A stretch of 64,000 nucleotides of DNA, from NCBI GenBank assembly GCA_037176705.1, contig CM073895.1, forward strand, positions 2,108,001 through 2,172,000, written 5' to 3'. This DNA is from Molossus alvarezi. Lineage: Eukaryota > Chordata > Mammalia > Chiroptera > Molossidae. Below are positions 51,751 through 63,534 of this stretch, piece after piece; positions within the stretch are counted from its first letter, which is position 1; the number at the start of each line of letters is the position of its first letter. The position numbers and the translations under genes were made by a program. The notes below the pieces were generated by a model. It made no database searches, was not told the DNA's origin, and saw nothing but the letters and a program-made list of their open reading frames with translations.

Positions 51751-53959
51751 CCGGCTGTACTGACCCACGGGGATGCTGCCAGAGCCAGAGCCCCACATTG
51801 CAGAGGGTTCCCCAGGGTTAGAAATGCAGGTACTGGCCCCCTGGGTGCTGTGCTGATGACAAAGGCCCACTCAGGTGTGCTCAGCCCAGCTACCCCTGCA
51901 GGCCCGGGACACTGATGCCCACGCCTGGGCCCCACGCCCGGTCCGCAGGGGTGTTCGGGTGTGCGGGGGGTGGCGATGGGGGCCGGGAGGGCTCCCAGCC
52001 AGGCTCTTGGCCTGGGGCTGCAGGGCTGTGTCCTCGGCGGGAGGGTCCGGAGCCAGGCCAGACCACTGCGTCCCTGGCTTCCACCACTCAGGGACCGGAC
52101 CCGACATGGAGGACAGTGGCCGCCTACTGTAGGCCTGGGAAGAGTCCCTGGGGCAGCCCCTCCTTCTCCGTGGGGAGGGATGTGTTGGAAGTGTCGGCCC
52201 AGAATTCTCTTTGGTCTCTGGTGACAGGGAGCCTCTGGTGCGCAGCCAGGGCGGACGGCCTCGGGGCCGGGAGAGAAGCCCGCCCATCTGCACCTCCTCA
52301 TCCTCCGGACACCTGGAAACCGAGGCCCCCCACGCGGCCCTGGGCCCAGGCTTGTCAGTCCCCAAAGACTCCACAGGCTGGCCACGAGGAAGAGGGTCTG
52401 TCCAGGGGTGGGGACGGCACCGGGACCCACCGGCAGACCAGTTGGGTTGAAGTCCTGGGTCCCCACGTCTCCCAGCCCATGAAGGTGACTGTCCAGGTGA
52501 GCAGGGCACTGCTCTGCGGTGCGTGGTCCTGCAGGGCGCCAGGAAGCGGCTTCCTTCCCCGGGCAGCCGGGGAGCCTGTGCCAGGGGCCAGGGGCATGCG
52601 GCTGCCTCTCCGCGCCTCAGCGTCCTTACCTGGGAGGCAGGTGTGCCGTCTGCAGGTCTTGAGCAGTGCATGGACACTCTGTCCATGCTGGGTTTGAGGT
52701 GCAGGGCCACTTCTGCGGTTCTTAAAGGGGGTCCATGGGTCAAGTATTCACAGCTGACACTGGCAAAGGCCGTCGCGTCCACTCCCAGCATCCTGCCATG
52801 CCATGCCTCAGGGCAAGACCCCAAAGGGTCCCCCCAAAGAACAGGGTCACACCCCAGCCCCACCAAAGAATGAGGCTGGTGGCTGAGGAAGGGGGGCGGT
52901 GGGGGAGGGGTGAGCAGAGGGCAGGCCTGGGCAGCATCCCCCCGTCTTCCCGGAGCCCGGCTGCCCTCCACACGCAGCCCGACCGGCGTCCCCTCCCGGA
53001 CAGTGGTCGCACCAGCTGTTGGGGGACCCAGGTGTGGAGGCTTTTAATAGTGTGACCTGCCGTCCACTCTTGGCCGGGTGTTAATGGCCAAATGTTTTGC
53101 AAGTGAACTACCAGAAAGAATTATTCCTGAGAGGTTTGTGGAGAGGTGTCAGAAATGGGACAAATGGCTGGCGTCAGCCCCGAGGGCCAGGCCCCCCGCT
53201 TCTGGGGCTTGGAGGAGAGGGTGGTGTGCCCCCTGAAAAGACCCCACCACCCCATCCAGAGCCACTCCTGAGGGAGGGACGACGGGTGTGCAGGCCGGGC
53301 CGGGGCTCCTCGGAACCCCTTCCCTGGAGGTGCCGGGCAGAACTCACCCTCCAGCTCCCCTCCCAGGCTGTCCAGGCATGGCCGGGGGGGGGCTCTGGAC
53401 CCTCAGAAGTGGCCCGGGCGCAACAGGGGCTCCGTCCTGTCCACATCATGGGCCTCGTGGGCACCTTAGGGACTGTCTGAAGAGAACACGTGTCTCTGAG
53501 GGTCCGGGCCCCCGGTCCTTGGAAGCGGATGACAAAGCCCTGCCCCAGGGGCCACACGGCTCCCACACCCGTTGCGGGGCCCACTCTGAGGCCCCTGGCC
53601 CGGCAGGGGCCGGACGCAGTCGGCTCAGGGACTATCGGTTGCCTGGGGAGGCTGGTGGTGGACCAGGGGAGCTGCCACAGACGCCACCTGACAGTGGTGA
53701 CCAGCCCGGCCGAACTGTGGGGGCGCAGGGCAGCTGCCCGGGGCCAAGGTGTCTTGCCCGGGCTCAGCAGGGCGTCCAGCCAGCTGCCACCTGAGAGCTG
53801 GGTCTCCTGCCACCACCGCCCTTTAGCCTGCACCCCACGGGGCTCCCCTGGGGAGCCTGGGACCCGGGGGAGGGGCTCAGTGCCGGCTGGACTGGAGGAG
53901 GGGTGGGCCGGAGGCCATGAGGACGTGCAGGCTGGGCTTTGGGGTTCCTAGGCCGCTCC
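51745..53959. other. GC-rich spacer, 2.2 kb
   Basis: Single-copy. The 366-codon minus-strand frame (51871-52971) and the overlapping 324-codon frame (51492-52466) have no domain, are Pro/Arg/Gly/Ser-rich and overlap long plus-strand frames, so they are read as compositional. Confidence 0.45.
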
Positions 53960-54105
53960 AGGCCGTCAGCCAGCCCTCAGCCTCACTGAGCCTTGCTGAT
54001 CCCGTCTGCGAAATGGGGACGGTGCCTCGAGGTTCTGTGAGCCGCACATGAAACGCCTCGCACAGACTTCGACAGGGCGGGTGCTGAGCACAGTCAGGTG
54101 CGGGT
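53960..54105 (+). mobile_element. MIR SINE
   Basis: CCCTCAGCCTCACTGAGCC, TTGCTGATCCCGTCTGCGAAATGGGGACGG-type text, GAGGTTCTGTGAGCCGC and CGCACAGACTTCGACAGG follow MIR from the core to the 3' half. Confidence 0.75.
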
Positions 54106-54394
54106 CCGAGGGGCTGCCCCCAGGCAAGGACCCCGAGAGCCCTGGGCATAGCTCTCCAGGGCTGGGCCCTTCTGGGGAGACCCGCCCTCCCCGGGGCTGC
54201 CTCAGGGGAGACGGTGCTCTGTCCGTGGGGCCTGGGGACTCGCCAGGCACCGCCTGGCCCCATGGGTGGGCACACAACCCTTTGGGTGTGGGAGCCAGGG
54301 TGCCCAGAAGAGGGCCCGGGCCCCTGCAGGAGAAGGGTGCGCTGGACCGCAGGCGAGCCCCGCTTTGAACAGATCCTTGCCCTCCGCGAAGGCC
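54106..54394. other. GC-rich spacer
   Basis: Nothing recognisable. Confidence 0.35.
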
Positions 54395-54715
54395 GGCCTG
54401 CGTCTTTAAGACGCTAATGGGCCCTCTTAAAAAAAATGACAGTGTGCCGGCGCACTAACAGGTTCTCGTCTGACATCAGCAGGGAATCGAACATATTTTA
54501 TTATTTGGAAACTCCGTGTAGGGAAGGCAGCCTTGAAAGTCTGTCATTGCTCCAGAACCCACACCTCCCCTGGGACTTAATTATTTTCTTAAAATGCAAC
54601 TTGTACTGTTAGTTTAAAACATTCCAACTGTGTTCACACTCTTTAAATCTTCAGTAAACCTTAGAGTTTAAATCACTTGCAGATAAGAGTAATTCTATTA
54701 GGGAGAGAGGGCGCG
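54395..54715. promoter_or_regulatory. Candidate conserved non-coding element 9
   Basis: GTCTTTAAGACGCTAATGGGCC, TTAAAAAAAATGACAGTGTG (TGACAG, MEIS), CGAACATATTTTATTATTTGG, GACTTAATTATTTTCTTAAAATGC, GTTAGTTTAAAACATTCC, CTCTTTAAATCTTCAG, GAGTAATTCTATTAGGG. A 320-bp AT-rich, non-repetitive island bounded by GC-rich DNA on both sides. Confidence 0.55.
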
Positions 54716-57054
54716 GCGCTCGGAGGAGGCGAGAGCTTGGGGAATGAAAAGGGCATTGACGGGGTCTCGGGGCACCTTCCTCTCGGGACCCGGCCACGGA
54801 CTGCGGCCACCGGGCCCCCGTCTGAGCCGCGCGCCCTCGCTCTCCGAGGGCCGGACACGGCCAGGCTGAGGTCAGCTGAGTGATGGCCCGGGCGGGGCCA
54901 CTTTGGGGGCAACGCAGGACCATCGCCTTGGTTGGGGGTCACCTCGGGGCCCCCGAGCTGGGAGGTCATGGGGTCTGGCCATCGGCCTGGGGCCTGTGTG
55001 GGGCCGGCGGTCTGGGGTGGGCAGTGCTGGGTTCGGCCCTGGTTCCCTGTCCTTACCCACCCACAGCCTCGGGTCAGACGGTGCTTCTGCTGCCTGGGCC
55101 GGGCCACTTGGGAGTAACAGCTGGGCTGGTCTTCCTTCTCCCTGGTCAGAGAAAATCAGACGACGACAAACCCAGAAGCCAGCCTGCGGGGGGCACAGGA
55201 CCAGCTCCTTCCCTGCTCTGGGTTTGGTTTCTGAGGGGTTCCGGGGACCCCTGGGCTCTGGCGGCCTGCCCCTCCTCCACCTCCAGTTCAGGGGCCATCC
55301 GGGACCGTCCTGCTTGGCCCTAGGAGGTGTCTCCCAGCCCCTCATGCTCCTGCCCCCCTGCCCGACGCCTGCAGCCCTGGCTGGACTGTACGCACAGGCA
55401 GGACAGCTCGGCCCCCAGCTCCTCCCAGTGTCCTTTGCTCTTCAGGCCCCACGTCAGGGGGATGCAGAAGCTGCTGCATACCCCAAACCCTGTGCATCCA
55501 CATCACTGCACTGCCATCCTGGACTATGGCCGTGGGGCCACTGGTCACCACCCCTCTGGACTGAGACCTCCGGGAAGGACCAAGCGTGTGACCCTCGGTC
55601 CCCAGGCACAAGCCAGGCCCTGAACAGGGGGCTTAGCCGGGCTCAGGAGGAAGAGCACCCAGGAGCTGGAGGGGCAGTGTGGCAAGGACCCCCATCCTCC
55701 ACACACCCAAGACCCCTTGTGCTGGGCTGGACGGTCCATACGCGCCCGGGGACAGCTATGGCCACCAGTCAGAGCTCCATCTCTGGTGACCGGGCCCCTG
55801 TGCGGGGTCCAGGCACCTCGGCCACCCTCAAGAGCGTCCCGAACCCCACCCTAGAGTCACGGGGATGCACTGGGCTCCTCAGGGAGGCTTGTTGGGGTTG
55901 GCCAGGCTCCCTGGACCCTCACCGCAGCCCCAGCTGACCTCCCACCCGGGACCCCATGGCCGGCACCCTCCCTAGGCTGTCTCCTCGCCCCATTAGCACA
56001 GAGGACATGAAAGGGAGGGAGGAGAGTGTGGGATGGACACAGAGCGGCCCGAGGGCTCTGGAAGGGGACGGGGTGGTACCCTCCGGAGATGGTGCCCCCA
56101 ATTGCACACAAGGCCAAGCCCCTAGGGTGGAGGCTGGAGCCCCGAACCTCGGCTGTGTGCGTCTGTGAGTGTGTGAATGTGTGTGTGACCACGTGGGTCG
56201 AGTCCAGCGACGTCCACTCTTGTCTGGGCGCAGTCCCCACCGGACTGTTGGGGTGTCCAGCCAGGCCAGGGTGGAGGAGAGATGGGTTGTGTTCAGGAGA
56301 CAACCCCCCCACAGCCGGTCAGGGCTCCCCAGCCGGCTGGCTGGGGCCCTCTCACGCCGATGCCCACACACAGCGGGCACAGGGTCAGTTCCCGGCTGCT
56401 CCGCGCTGCACTTGCAAACACTTCGCGCCTCATTTCCCACAGCTTTGCAGCTACTTTGGGGCGTGCTGGTGCCTGGCTGGCTCGGGCCGCTCTCAGCCGC
56501 TCCGGGTCCCCCGTCTTCTGGATGACGGGGACATGCCTGCCGCCTCCGGACAGAACGAAGGTCAAGCCGGCGGGATTCTCCCAGGGTGCCGAGACCCGTC
56601 CTCTGGGTCTGGGCGTGGCGGGCAGCAGACACGCCCACCTCAGGGCTCATGGGCTGAATGCTGCCGCCCAGGCCGTGTGGGGCCACTGTGGACACCACCT
56701 CCCTCCTTCCCGTCTCAGGGAGGAGGTCTCGGGGTGGCGGGCAGGCTGCCCAGCTCCAGGTCCACCCTCGGTGTCCTCAGACCACCTCCTCTCAAGAGCC
56801 GGGAGCCGGTCAGACGTGGGCGGGATGTGGGGTGCGGGCTCCGAGCTCTAAGTCCTCCAGATGCTGCATAGGAAGAGGAACCCTGGCTGGGAGGGCCGGT
56901 GCCCGTGTCCCCGAGGGAAGGCGCAGCCGGCAGGGGAGGGGGCAGCCCAGCGGAGAGCACGGTCCGGCCCGCGTGTCCGGGTGGACCTGGCTGTTTGGCA
57001 AGCCGGGTGCAGCCCTGTGGAATGCAGACTTCGGAGGCACCCTAGGTCTGGCCT
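54716..57054. other. GC-rich spacer, 2.3 kb
   Basis: Single-copy; includes a 344-codon plus-strand frame (54903-55937) with no domain and a short TG-rich patch at 56155-56190. No gene recognised. Confidence 0.45.
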
Positions 57055-57205
57055 CGCTCTCACCAAATAGCGTTTTGATGAGTTAAGTGTGAGAGAATTA
57101 AAAACAACCCGATTAAATTTCCTTTATAAACGCACATGGGTTTGCAAATCAAGGGCAACAGCGGCTTCGGGCTAATAAACGGCTGCGCGCGTGCATTTTC
57201 CCGCA
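57055..57205. promoter_or_regulatory. Candidate conserved non-coding element 10
   Basis: AGCGTTTTGATGAGTTAAGTG, GAATTAAAAACAACCCGATTAAATTTCC, TTTATAAACGC, GGGTTTGCAAATCAAGG (POU-like GCAAAT), GGGCTAATAAACGG. AT-rich and non-repetitive. Confidence 0.5.
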
Positions 57206-57639
57206 AGTGTTGGGGACGCCCCCTGACAAGTCCTGGGAGCCCAGAGCTGGAGCCGGACGCCCCAGGCCCAGGGTCCAGGCCCGCGTGGACCCCGCCCCTG
57301 CCCTGGAGCCCCGCCCAGGCGGATGGCACAGCCGCTGGTGTGGGTGAGTGGCAGACCCTGCTCACCCCCACCGTCTCCCCCAACACCCGCCCCCGTAACA
57401 GTAACACCTGCGGGCGCCACTCTTCGTGATTATGTCATCCACACCGGCGTTCAGGGCACGGGTGCTGCGATTCCGGCTGCGCGGGAGACTAAACCACGGC
57501 GGGACGTGTGACCAGGCAGGCGGCGCAGGGCTGCCCTTACCACTGCGCCGCACGGCCCCTGGGCCCCTGGGCCCCGGCCCCGGGTATTGTAGGCATCGCT
57601 CAGACCGACGTAAGGAGCTGCACACCGCGGCAGGGAGAG
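57206..57639. other. GC-rich spacer
   Basis: Nothing recognisable. Confidence 0.35.
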
Positions 57640-57725
57640 GTCCGGCAGTGGAACGGTTGAGGTCAATGGAAAGGCAAACAGAATCGTTAACAGCTCCAAA
57701 AATAACCCAGCAAGACTGAGATCCT
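57640..57725. promoter_or_regulatory. Weak regulatory candidate
   Basis: GGTCAATGGAAAGGCAAACAG, AATCGTTAACAGCTCC, AAAAATAACCCAGC. A small AT-richer patch with no repeat signature. Confidence 0.25.
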
Positions 57726-57944
57726 CAGGGGGGCTCCTCCAAGCTGTGGGGCCCGGGCAAGGGGCGTGCCTGTCATGGCGCCTTGAGAGCCAGCCGGGGT
57801 CCTGGGCCCTGCGGAGCTTCGCTGAGCCCCTCCAGGCTGGGGGCATCCTGTGCGCACGGATGCGGGCGAGGTCCTGCAGGAAGGGTTTCTGACGCTGCCG
57901 GTTCCGGCTGCTCGCTGTCCTCCCCTGGGCATGGCCCTGTGTTG
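57726..57944. other. GC-rich spacer
   Basis: Nothing recognisable. Confidence 0.35.
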
Positions 57945-58215
57945 CTTTATCACAGGCTCGTTGAGGTGCAGCTGATGTACGAGAAACGGCACTATTTTCA
58001 GGGTGCTGTCTGATAAGTTTGACTCGTGCACAGGCTTGTGAAACCATCGCCACAGCTCCGACTGCAAACACGTTCATCGCTCCCAAGAGTCCCCGAGCCC
58101 TTTGTCCTGCCCCTTCTCACCGCCCGGCAGTACCGCGGGTCTGCTTCCTGTCACTGCAGGTGGCTGTGCATTTCCTAGAGCGTATAGAAGCGGCATCCCT
58201 GGGGCCTCTCTGTCC
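57945..58215 (+). mobile_element. Old L1 3'-UTR fragment
   Basis: GTTGAGGTGCAGCTGATGTACGAG, TGCTGTCTGATAAGTTTGAC, CAGGCTTGTGAAACCATCGCC, AACACGTTCATCGCTCCC, TCTGCTTCCTGTCACTGCAGG and GTGCATTTCCTAGAGCG follow the L1M-type segment 'gaggtataactgacat ... ttgataagttttgac ... tgtgaaaccatcaccac ... aacatatccatca ... tctgctttctgtcactatag ... tgcattttctagaa'. Confidence 0.85.
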
Positions 58216-58486
58216 TCGTTCCAGGAGAGGGATGCGTGGAGGGTCCCCTGCGGCTGCGTGTGTCAGGTGCTCAGTTGCTCCTGTGATTTCTCCCGGGGTG
58301 CGGGGGCTGGATGAGCTCCGTCTGCCCCTGTAGGTCTGAGCGCGTCTTCACTTCTGCACCTGGAGTGGGCTCCCTGGGGGTGGAGCTCTGAGCTCTCGGG
58401 GTCTTCCTCTTCCTCTAGGGCTTTGGCAAAGCCACTCCACAGTCCTCTCGCCCGCATTGTCTCTGGAGAGAAATCTGCCGTCATTC

Positions 58487-58488
<2 letters not shown>
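58216..58488. other. Spacer
   Basis: May contain more decayed L1. Nothing firm. Confidence 0.35.

Positions 58489-58521
<33 letters not shown>
58489..58521 (+). repeat. (GT)n microsatellite
   Basis: An almost uninterrupted GT run of about 30 bp. Confidence 0.95.
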
Positions 58522-58522
<1 letters not shown>

Positions 58523-59744
58523 CACACGGTGTCTTCTTCCTCCGGCCTGCTTTTGAGGAGTCCCCATGTCTCGGGCTAGAGCAACCTGATAATGAAGGCG
58601 TGCTGTTGAACTTGACACCCACCCTTCCAGATAAAAACATAAATAGATGAAGACCCAGGGAAGCAAGGTGCCTTGTTCGGTGTCCCTAGGCTGGCCAATG
58701 AGACAGAACCTGGGCCACGCCCTTCAGATTCAGAGCCTGAGCCCCTGGTGGCTCTGCCATCCTGTGCTGTGCCAGGCCCAGCCTGTGTGTGCAGGTGGAT
58801 GGGACCCAAGGGCTGGAGGGGAGGATCAGGTGGGAGCCTCCAGGTTCATCCCACTGTGGGGACTGCAAGGCCCCTGGCCCTGGCTCCTGTGGCCCCATCT
58901 GCAGCTGAGGGGCCCCGCTGGGCTCCCCTCACCTGTGCAGTAAGTACCATGGAGACACTTGTTAGTTTTTGCATGAGTTTTTTCCTGCAAAGTCTTTTCT
59001 TCTCTGCCACCTGGGCAGACTGAGTTAGAAAAAAGCTGCTGGAGTAGCCACTTTCATGGCCAAATTTGTAGAATCACAGTGACTCTGGCATCCAGCCCCA
59101 GCCTGAGTGTCCTCCGCCCCTTCCCGGCCTCCCTCCGGCCAACGGGCTGGAGCGATGAGCCAAGCACCAGGCCCCGATCCCGGCAGGGCGGCCTGGGGTC
59201 AGGAGGGCCAAGCTCTGCCCTGTCACCTGCATTGTGGGCTGAGCGGTCACCTGCTCGTACCCCCTGGGGTGCATGCAGGTGGATAGCAGAAGCCGACCCT
59301 GAAGAGAAGCCTGCAGAGTCCCGGAAGCTGCTGGAATGCAGGTGAAGTTGTGAACTGGCCCCACAGGTACTTAGGTAGGTCGGCCCCAGTCTGGGGGACA
59401 CATGGGGTCCAGGCCCAGAAGGCCAGTCCAGGGAGCCTGGCAGAAGGTCCCTTGCAGAAAGCGGGCAGCGAGGCCACATGAGTCCCCTGGGCCACCAGAG
59501 CAGCAGGCCAGGGTGGCAGCAGCGTGGGGTGGGTACTGGGGACGCTCAGGGGGCCTGGGGGTCATCTTGTCCTTTCTCAGGGGTGTGTCGCTGACCTGGA
59601 CAAGAAGCTTCAGGGCCCGGAGAGAGGGCAGCCCTTGCCAACCTCAACTGCGGCCTCGGGCAAGCCAAGACGTCTTTTCGGGCTGAAGTGACCAGATTCC
59701 CCTCCCTCCTGGGCCCGGTCCAGGGGCCGCGAGGATGTGAGACT
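58522..59744. other. Spacer, 1.2 kb
   Basis: Single-copy; no gene recognised. Confidence 0.4.
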
Positions 59745-59905
59745 GACGTGAAGAGGCATCTTTGTTTGGTTAATTTTGCTCGTTGGAAAACTCTGGTGTT
59801 AATATTTATGAGAAATGACCTAATATCCACGGTGCCTGCCACGTGTTTGCTTAACATATTTAACGTGATCTGGGGCTGTGTTTACTCTTTAACTGCTCGG
59901 GCGAG
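59745..59905. promoter_or_regulatory. Candidate conserved non-coding element 11a
   Basis: GTTTGGTTAATTTTGCTCG, GGTGTTAATATTTATGAG, AATGACCTAATATCC, TTTGCTTAACATATTTAACG, TGTGTTTACTCTTTAACTGC. Forkhead (TGTTTAC) and homeodomain words in an AT-rich, non-repetitive block. Confidence 0.5.
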
Positions 59906-60079
59906 GGGGCCTGACCTGTCCTCCCGCCGAGGAGAAGAGGCCACGTGGCTCAGCCTCCATGGTTCACCTGTTAAACTAAATGGCCCCGAAAAGGCATCAT
60001 GAGGGCCCTCGGGAGGGAGTCCTGGGGGCCGGGGGTGCAGGGTGGGTCCGGCGGGCTGCAGATGTGCTCTTCCCAGCCC
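59906..60079. other. Linker
   Basis: GC-rich spacer between two AT-rich blocks. Confidence 0.35.
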
Positions 60080-60250
60080 TGCACACATAGGGAAGGAAAA
60101 GAAGGAAAAGCATTTAAATGGTTTCCGAAAATAGCTCCTTGGGTAGTTATAGGACAGCAATTTAAATAAATGCTTTCTCCCCATTTCTCTTGAACATAAA
60201 GGGATTTCTTTTGCCCTGAGAAAGGCTGGTTCACCGTCGGTGGAGGCTTT
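60080..60250. promoter_or_regulatory. Candidate conserved non-coding element 11b
   Basis: AAGGAAAAGCATTTAAATGG, TTTCCGAAAATAGCTCC, ACAGCAATTTAAATAAATGC, TTCTCTTGAACATAAAGGG. Two ATTTAAAT palindromes about 55 bp apart. Non-repetitive. Confidence 0.5.
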
Positions 60251-60344
60251 TCTTCGACACCCTTTGTGAGCCGATCCGCTGCTGCAGAGGCTGGCCCCGC
60301 GGGGCGACCTGTGTGCCCCGCCTGCTTCCGACCTGACGCCGGCA
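60251..60344. other. Short spacer
   Basis: Nothing recognisable. Confidence 0.35.
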
Positions 60345-60460
60345 AGGACCTGAGTGGGGAGGCCCTGGGCCTCTGGCTGAAGACACGGGCGCAAGTCCCG
60401 GCTCTGGCGCTGAGATGCTGGGTGACTTTGGACAGCGTGCGCCACATCTCGTGAGCTCCA
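60345..60460 (+). mobile_element. MIR SINE fragment
   Basis: CGGGCGCAAGTCCCGGCTCTGGC, GCTGAGATGCTGGGTGACTTTGG follow MIR's 'gggttcgaatcccggctctgccacttactagctgtgtgaccttgg'. Confidence 0.65.
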
Positions 60461-61584
60461 GGCACGGGGTCTCCGGAGGAAGTGTCCAGGGTCGTCCTCG
60501 CTGGGAGACGTCCAGGTCCTCGCTGCCCACCTACTAAAAAGGCAAAGGGGACCTCAAGAGCGACCTCTCCCACATCAGGAGGTGCTCCTTTCCCGGACGT
60601 TAGACGAGCACCACGCCCCACCTGCTGGGAGTAAAGAAATGACACGGGAGATGGGGAGCAAGGGCCTCACCGCGCCGCCTTCTTGCTGGGGTCGGTGGCC
60701 AGGGGCGCGGTACCCGTGTGATCCCCCAAGTCCTGTCCCAGGGGACCAGGCAGGACCACGGGCCGTCACTTCCTGGGGCGAGGCACTGAGCAGAGGCCTC
60801 GTGTGGCTCATCCGCCAGCCTCCGGGGCAGGTGCTGGTCCGTTTTGTAGCCTCTGCGCTGAGCCACTGGGCAGTTATGCGGGCAGACCGAGGGCCCCTGA
60901 GGTGCACCCGTGACCCGTCCTCAGACGTAAAACAGCAGCCAAAACTCTGCTGCCTCCTCCGGGGTGTCGGTCAAGCAGCCTGGACCCTGCCCATCTCCCC
61001 ACCCGGCCACCCCACAGCTCCTGTGACACCCCCCGACAGGCTCCTTTCTGCCGATGTCTTGGTGTGGAGAAAGGGTGACAACTGCAGCCCACCCAGGGAG
61101 CCAGGCAGGGTGGGCGGAGAGGGCTTCAGAAGAGGGGGGACTGGGGGCCAGCCTGGCAGGGGGCCCTATGGACGGCGGATGTGGCCTGAGGCGGCCTTGT
61201 GTGCGTATCTGAAACGTGATCCCCCGGGGCTCCTCCCGCCCAGCCCGGCCCTGTGGGATGGACATGCGGCTCCCAGACCTAATCGCTGGTGAGAGGCATA
61301 ACCAGCTGCCAGTCAGGCCTGGCCCGGCGGCCTCCTGGGAGAGGCCACCAGCACCCGTGATCAATCAGTCCCAACGCTTCTCAACATGGTTCTCGAGTTA
61401 CACGCCACAGGGATGATGTCATCGTGGCCAAGGCAGGAGCCGGAGAAGAAAGAGGCCCCTGTGTTTCAGACCCGAGGGCCAGGGTGGGCCAGCTCTCGGC
61501 GCATCGGTGTTCCTTGCCCCTTGGCTCCAGGAAGAGGGGATGGGTTCTGGAGTGTCTGCTCTTTTCAGGTAGAAGAAGTAGCCT
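60461..61584. other. GC-rich spacer
   Basis: Single-copy; no gene recognised. Confidence 0.4.
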
Positions 61585-61709
61585 ATGCTCACTACAGGTA
61601 ATTTGGAAAATCTAACAAAGCAAGAGGAAGAAAGAAAATATTCAGAATCCCATGATGCTCTATTGTCTTCTAGTACTTTCCATCACATAACTCTGCTTAC
61701 CTATCTGAC
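61585..61709 (+). mobile_element. Possible old LINE remnant before the CCAT array
   Basis: CTACAGGTAATTTGGAAAATC, AAGAAAGAAAATATTCAGAATCCC and GTCTTCTAGTACTTTCC loosely follow a common LINE 3' segment (tttggaaaatacagaaaa ... aaaatcacccataatccc ... ttccagt). Weak. Confidence 0.35.
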
Positions 61710-63005
61710 TACTGCTCATCATCCATCCACCATCCATCTGTCCATCCACCCATCACCCATCCATCCACCCATCCACCATCCACTCATCCATCCACCCATC
61801 ACCCATCCATCCATCTACCCACACATCCATCCATCCACCATCCACCCATCTATTCATCCATCCACCCACCCACCATCCACTCATCCATCCTCCCATCCAT
61901 CCATCCACCATCCACCATCCATCTGTCCATCTACCCATCACCCATCCATCCATCTACCCACACATCCCTCCATCCATCCACCCATTCACCATCCACTCAT
62001 CCATCCTCCCATCCATCCATCCATCCATCCATCCACCATCCATCTGTCCATCCATCCATCACCCATCCATCCATCTACCCACACATCCCTCCATCCATCC
62101 ACCCATCCACCATCCACTCATCCATCCTCCCATCCATCCATCCACCATCCACCATCCATCTGTCCATCCATCCATCACCCATCCATTCATCTACCCACAC
62201 ATCCCTCCATCCCTCCACCCATCCACCATCCACTCATCCGTCCTCCCATCCATCCATCCACCATCCACCATCCATTTGTTCATCCATCTATCAGCCATTT
62301 ATCCATCCACCCACCCATTCATCCATCTGTCCACCATCCATCCATCCACAAATCCATCTATCCATTCATCCAATGTCCACCCATCCATCTGCCCATCCAT
62401 TCATCCATCCACCCATCCATCATCCATTCACCCACCTATCTATCCATCTATCAACCAATCCATTTATACATCCTATCCACTATTCATCCATCTTATCTAT
62501 TATGCATCCTTCCATCCATCCATCTACAAATCCATCTATCTACTCATCTATCCAACATCTACCCATTCATCCAACCATTTATCCATCCATCCAACTACCC
62601 ACCCACCCATCCATCCATCCACTTACTATCCATCTATCCATCTATTCATCGTACATGCATTAATCCCTCCATCCACCCATTCATCCAACCATTCATCCAT
62701 CCATCCAACTACCCACCCACCCATTCATCCATCCACTTACTCTCCATCTATCCATCTATCCATCTATTCATCCTACATGCATTAATCCCTCCATCCATGC
62801 ATCCTATCCACTATCCATCCATCTTATCTATTATCTGTCTTTCATCCATCAATCTACAAATCCATCTATTTGTCCATCCAACACCCACCTGTCCATCCAT
62901 CCAACTACACACCCACCCATCTTTCCGTACACTCACTCATCCATACATCCATCCACCTATTGCTCCATCCATCCACCCACCCACCATCCATCTACTCATG
63001 CATTC
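61710..63005 (+). repeat. 1.3-kb CCAT array with about 116-bp higher-order unit
   Basis: (CCAT)n with CCACC, CATC and TCATCC variants. ATCTGTCC marks a longer unit at 61736, 61921, 62042, 62158 and (as ATTTGTTC) 62274. Spacing settles at 121, 116 and 116 bp; each unit carries ATCTACCCACACATCCCTCC and CACTCATCCATCCTCCC. After about 62280 the array degenerates into TATCCATC/TTCATCC text. The 488-codon plus-strand frame (His/Pro/Ser/Ile/Thr-rich) and minus-strand frames are products of the repeat. Confidence 0.96.
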
Positions 63006-63534
63006 ATTTATTGTGACCAGACTCCTCAATTTCCCCAGACATGCTTCCTAGATTCAACATTTAAGCAGAAAAAAAGATAGATCATGAAATAGCGCACCCT
63101 AGCAGGAGGGTTTGGGTGAGAGAGGGGATGGTGAGGCACCTGTGTGACTGTGTGTGGGGATGAGACTGAGCGTGAGTGTCTGAGCATGTGCAAGTGTGTA
63201 TGTGTGCCGCCGCAGAGAGGAAGGGGCCGGACAGCCGCGGTTGACGGACGCAGGCCTGAACTCTGCCTGGTCTCCCCTAAGAACCCTCTCGCCCCTGCCA
63301 GCAGCCCAGGCCACGGGGAGCTGCCTGCACCCTGCTTGGCCACCTTGCTCCGGCGCAGTGTGCACCCCGAGTCAAGGTGAGCACCTCTGTGCTTGCCACG
63401 GAGGCGGGCGTGCGGGCTGGAGGCCGCGCTCCCACACATGGTCCACGTTAGCCGTCCTCCTGCCTGACTTGTGTCCATGAAGCGCCGGGCCCCGGTGGTC
63501 AGTCCCCGCCCCCACCGCCAGCCCACCTCCACTT
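63006..63534. other. Spacer with a TG-rich patch
   Basis: A degenerate TG-rich stretch lies at about 63138-63212 (GTGTGACTGTGTGTGGGG, GCAAGTGTGTATGTGTG). Otherwise single-copy. Confidence 0.4.

Noticed and set aside
51871..52971. 366-codon minus-strand open frame
   Set aside because: No domain, low-complexity Pro/Arg/Gly/Ser content, and long competing frames on the opposite strand; explained by high GC content.
54903..55937. 344-codon plus-strand open frame
   Set aside because: Same reasons: no domain and no splice or start context; GC-rich composition.
61585..63051. 488-codon Ser/His/Pro/Ile-rich open frame
   Set aside because: It is simply translation of a CCAT array; the equivalent array at 46.7-47.3 kb gives the same kind of peptide.
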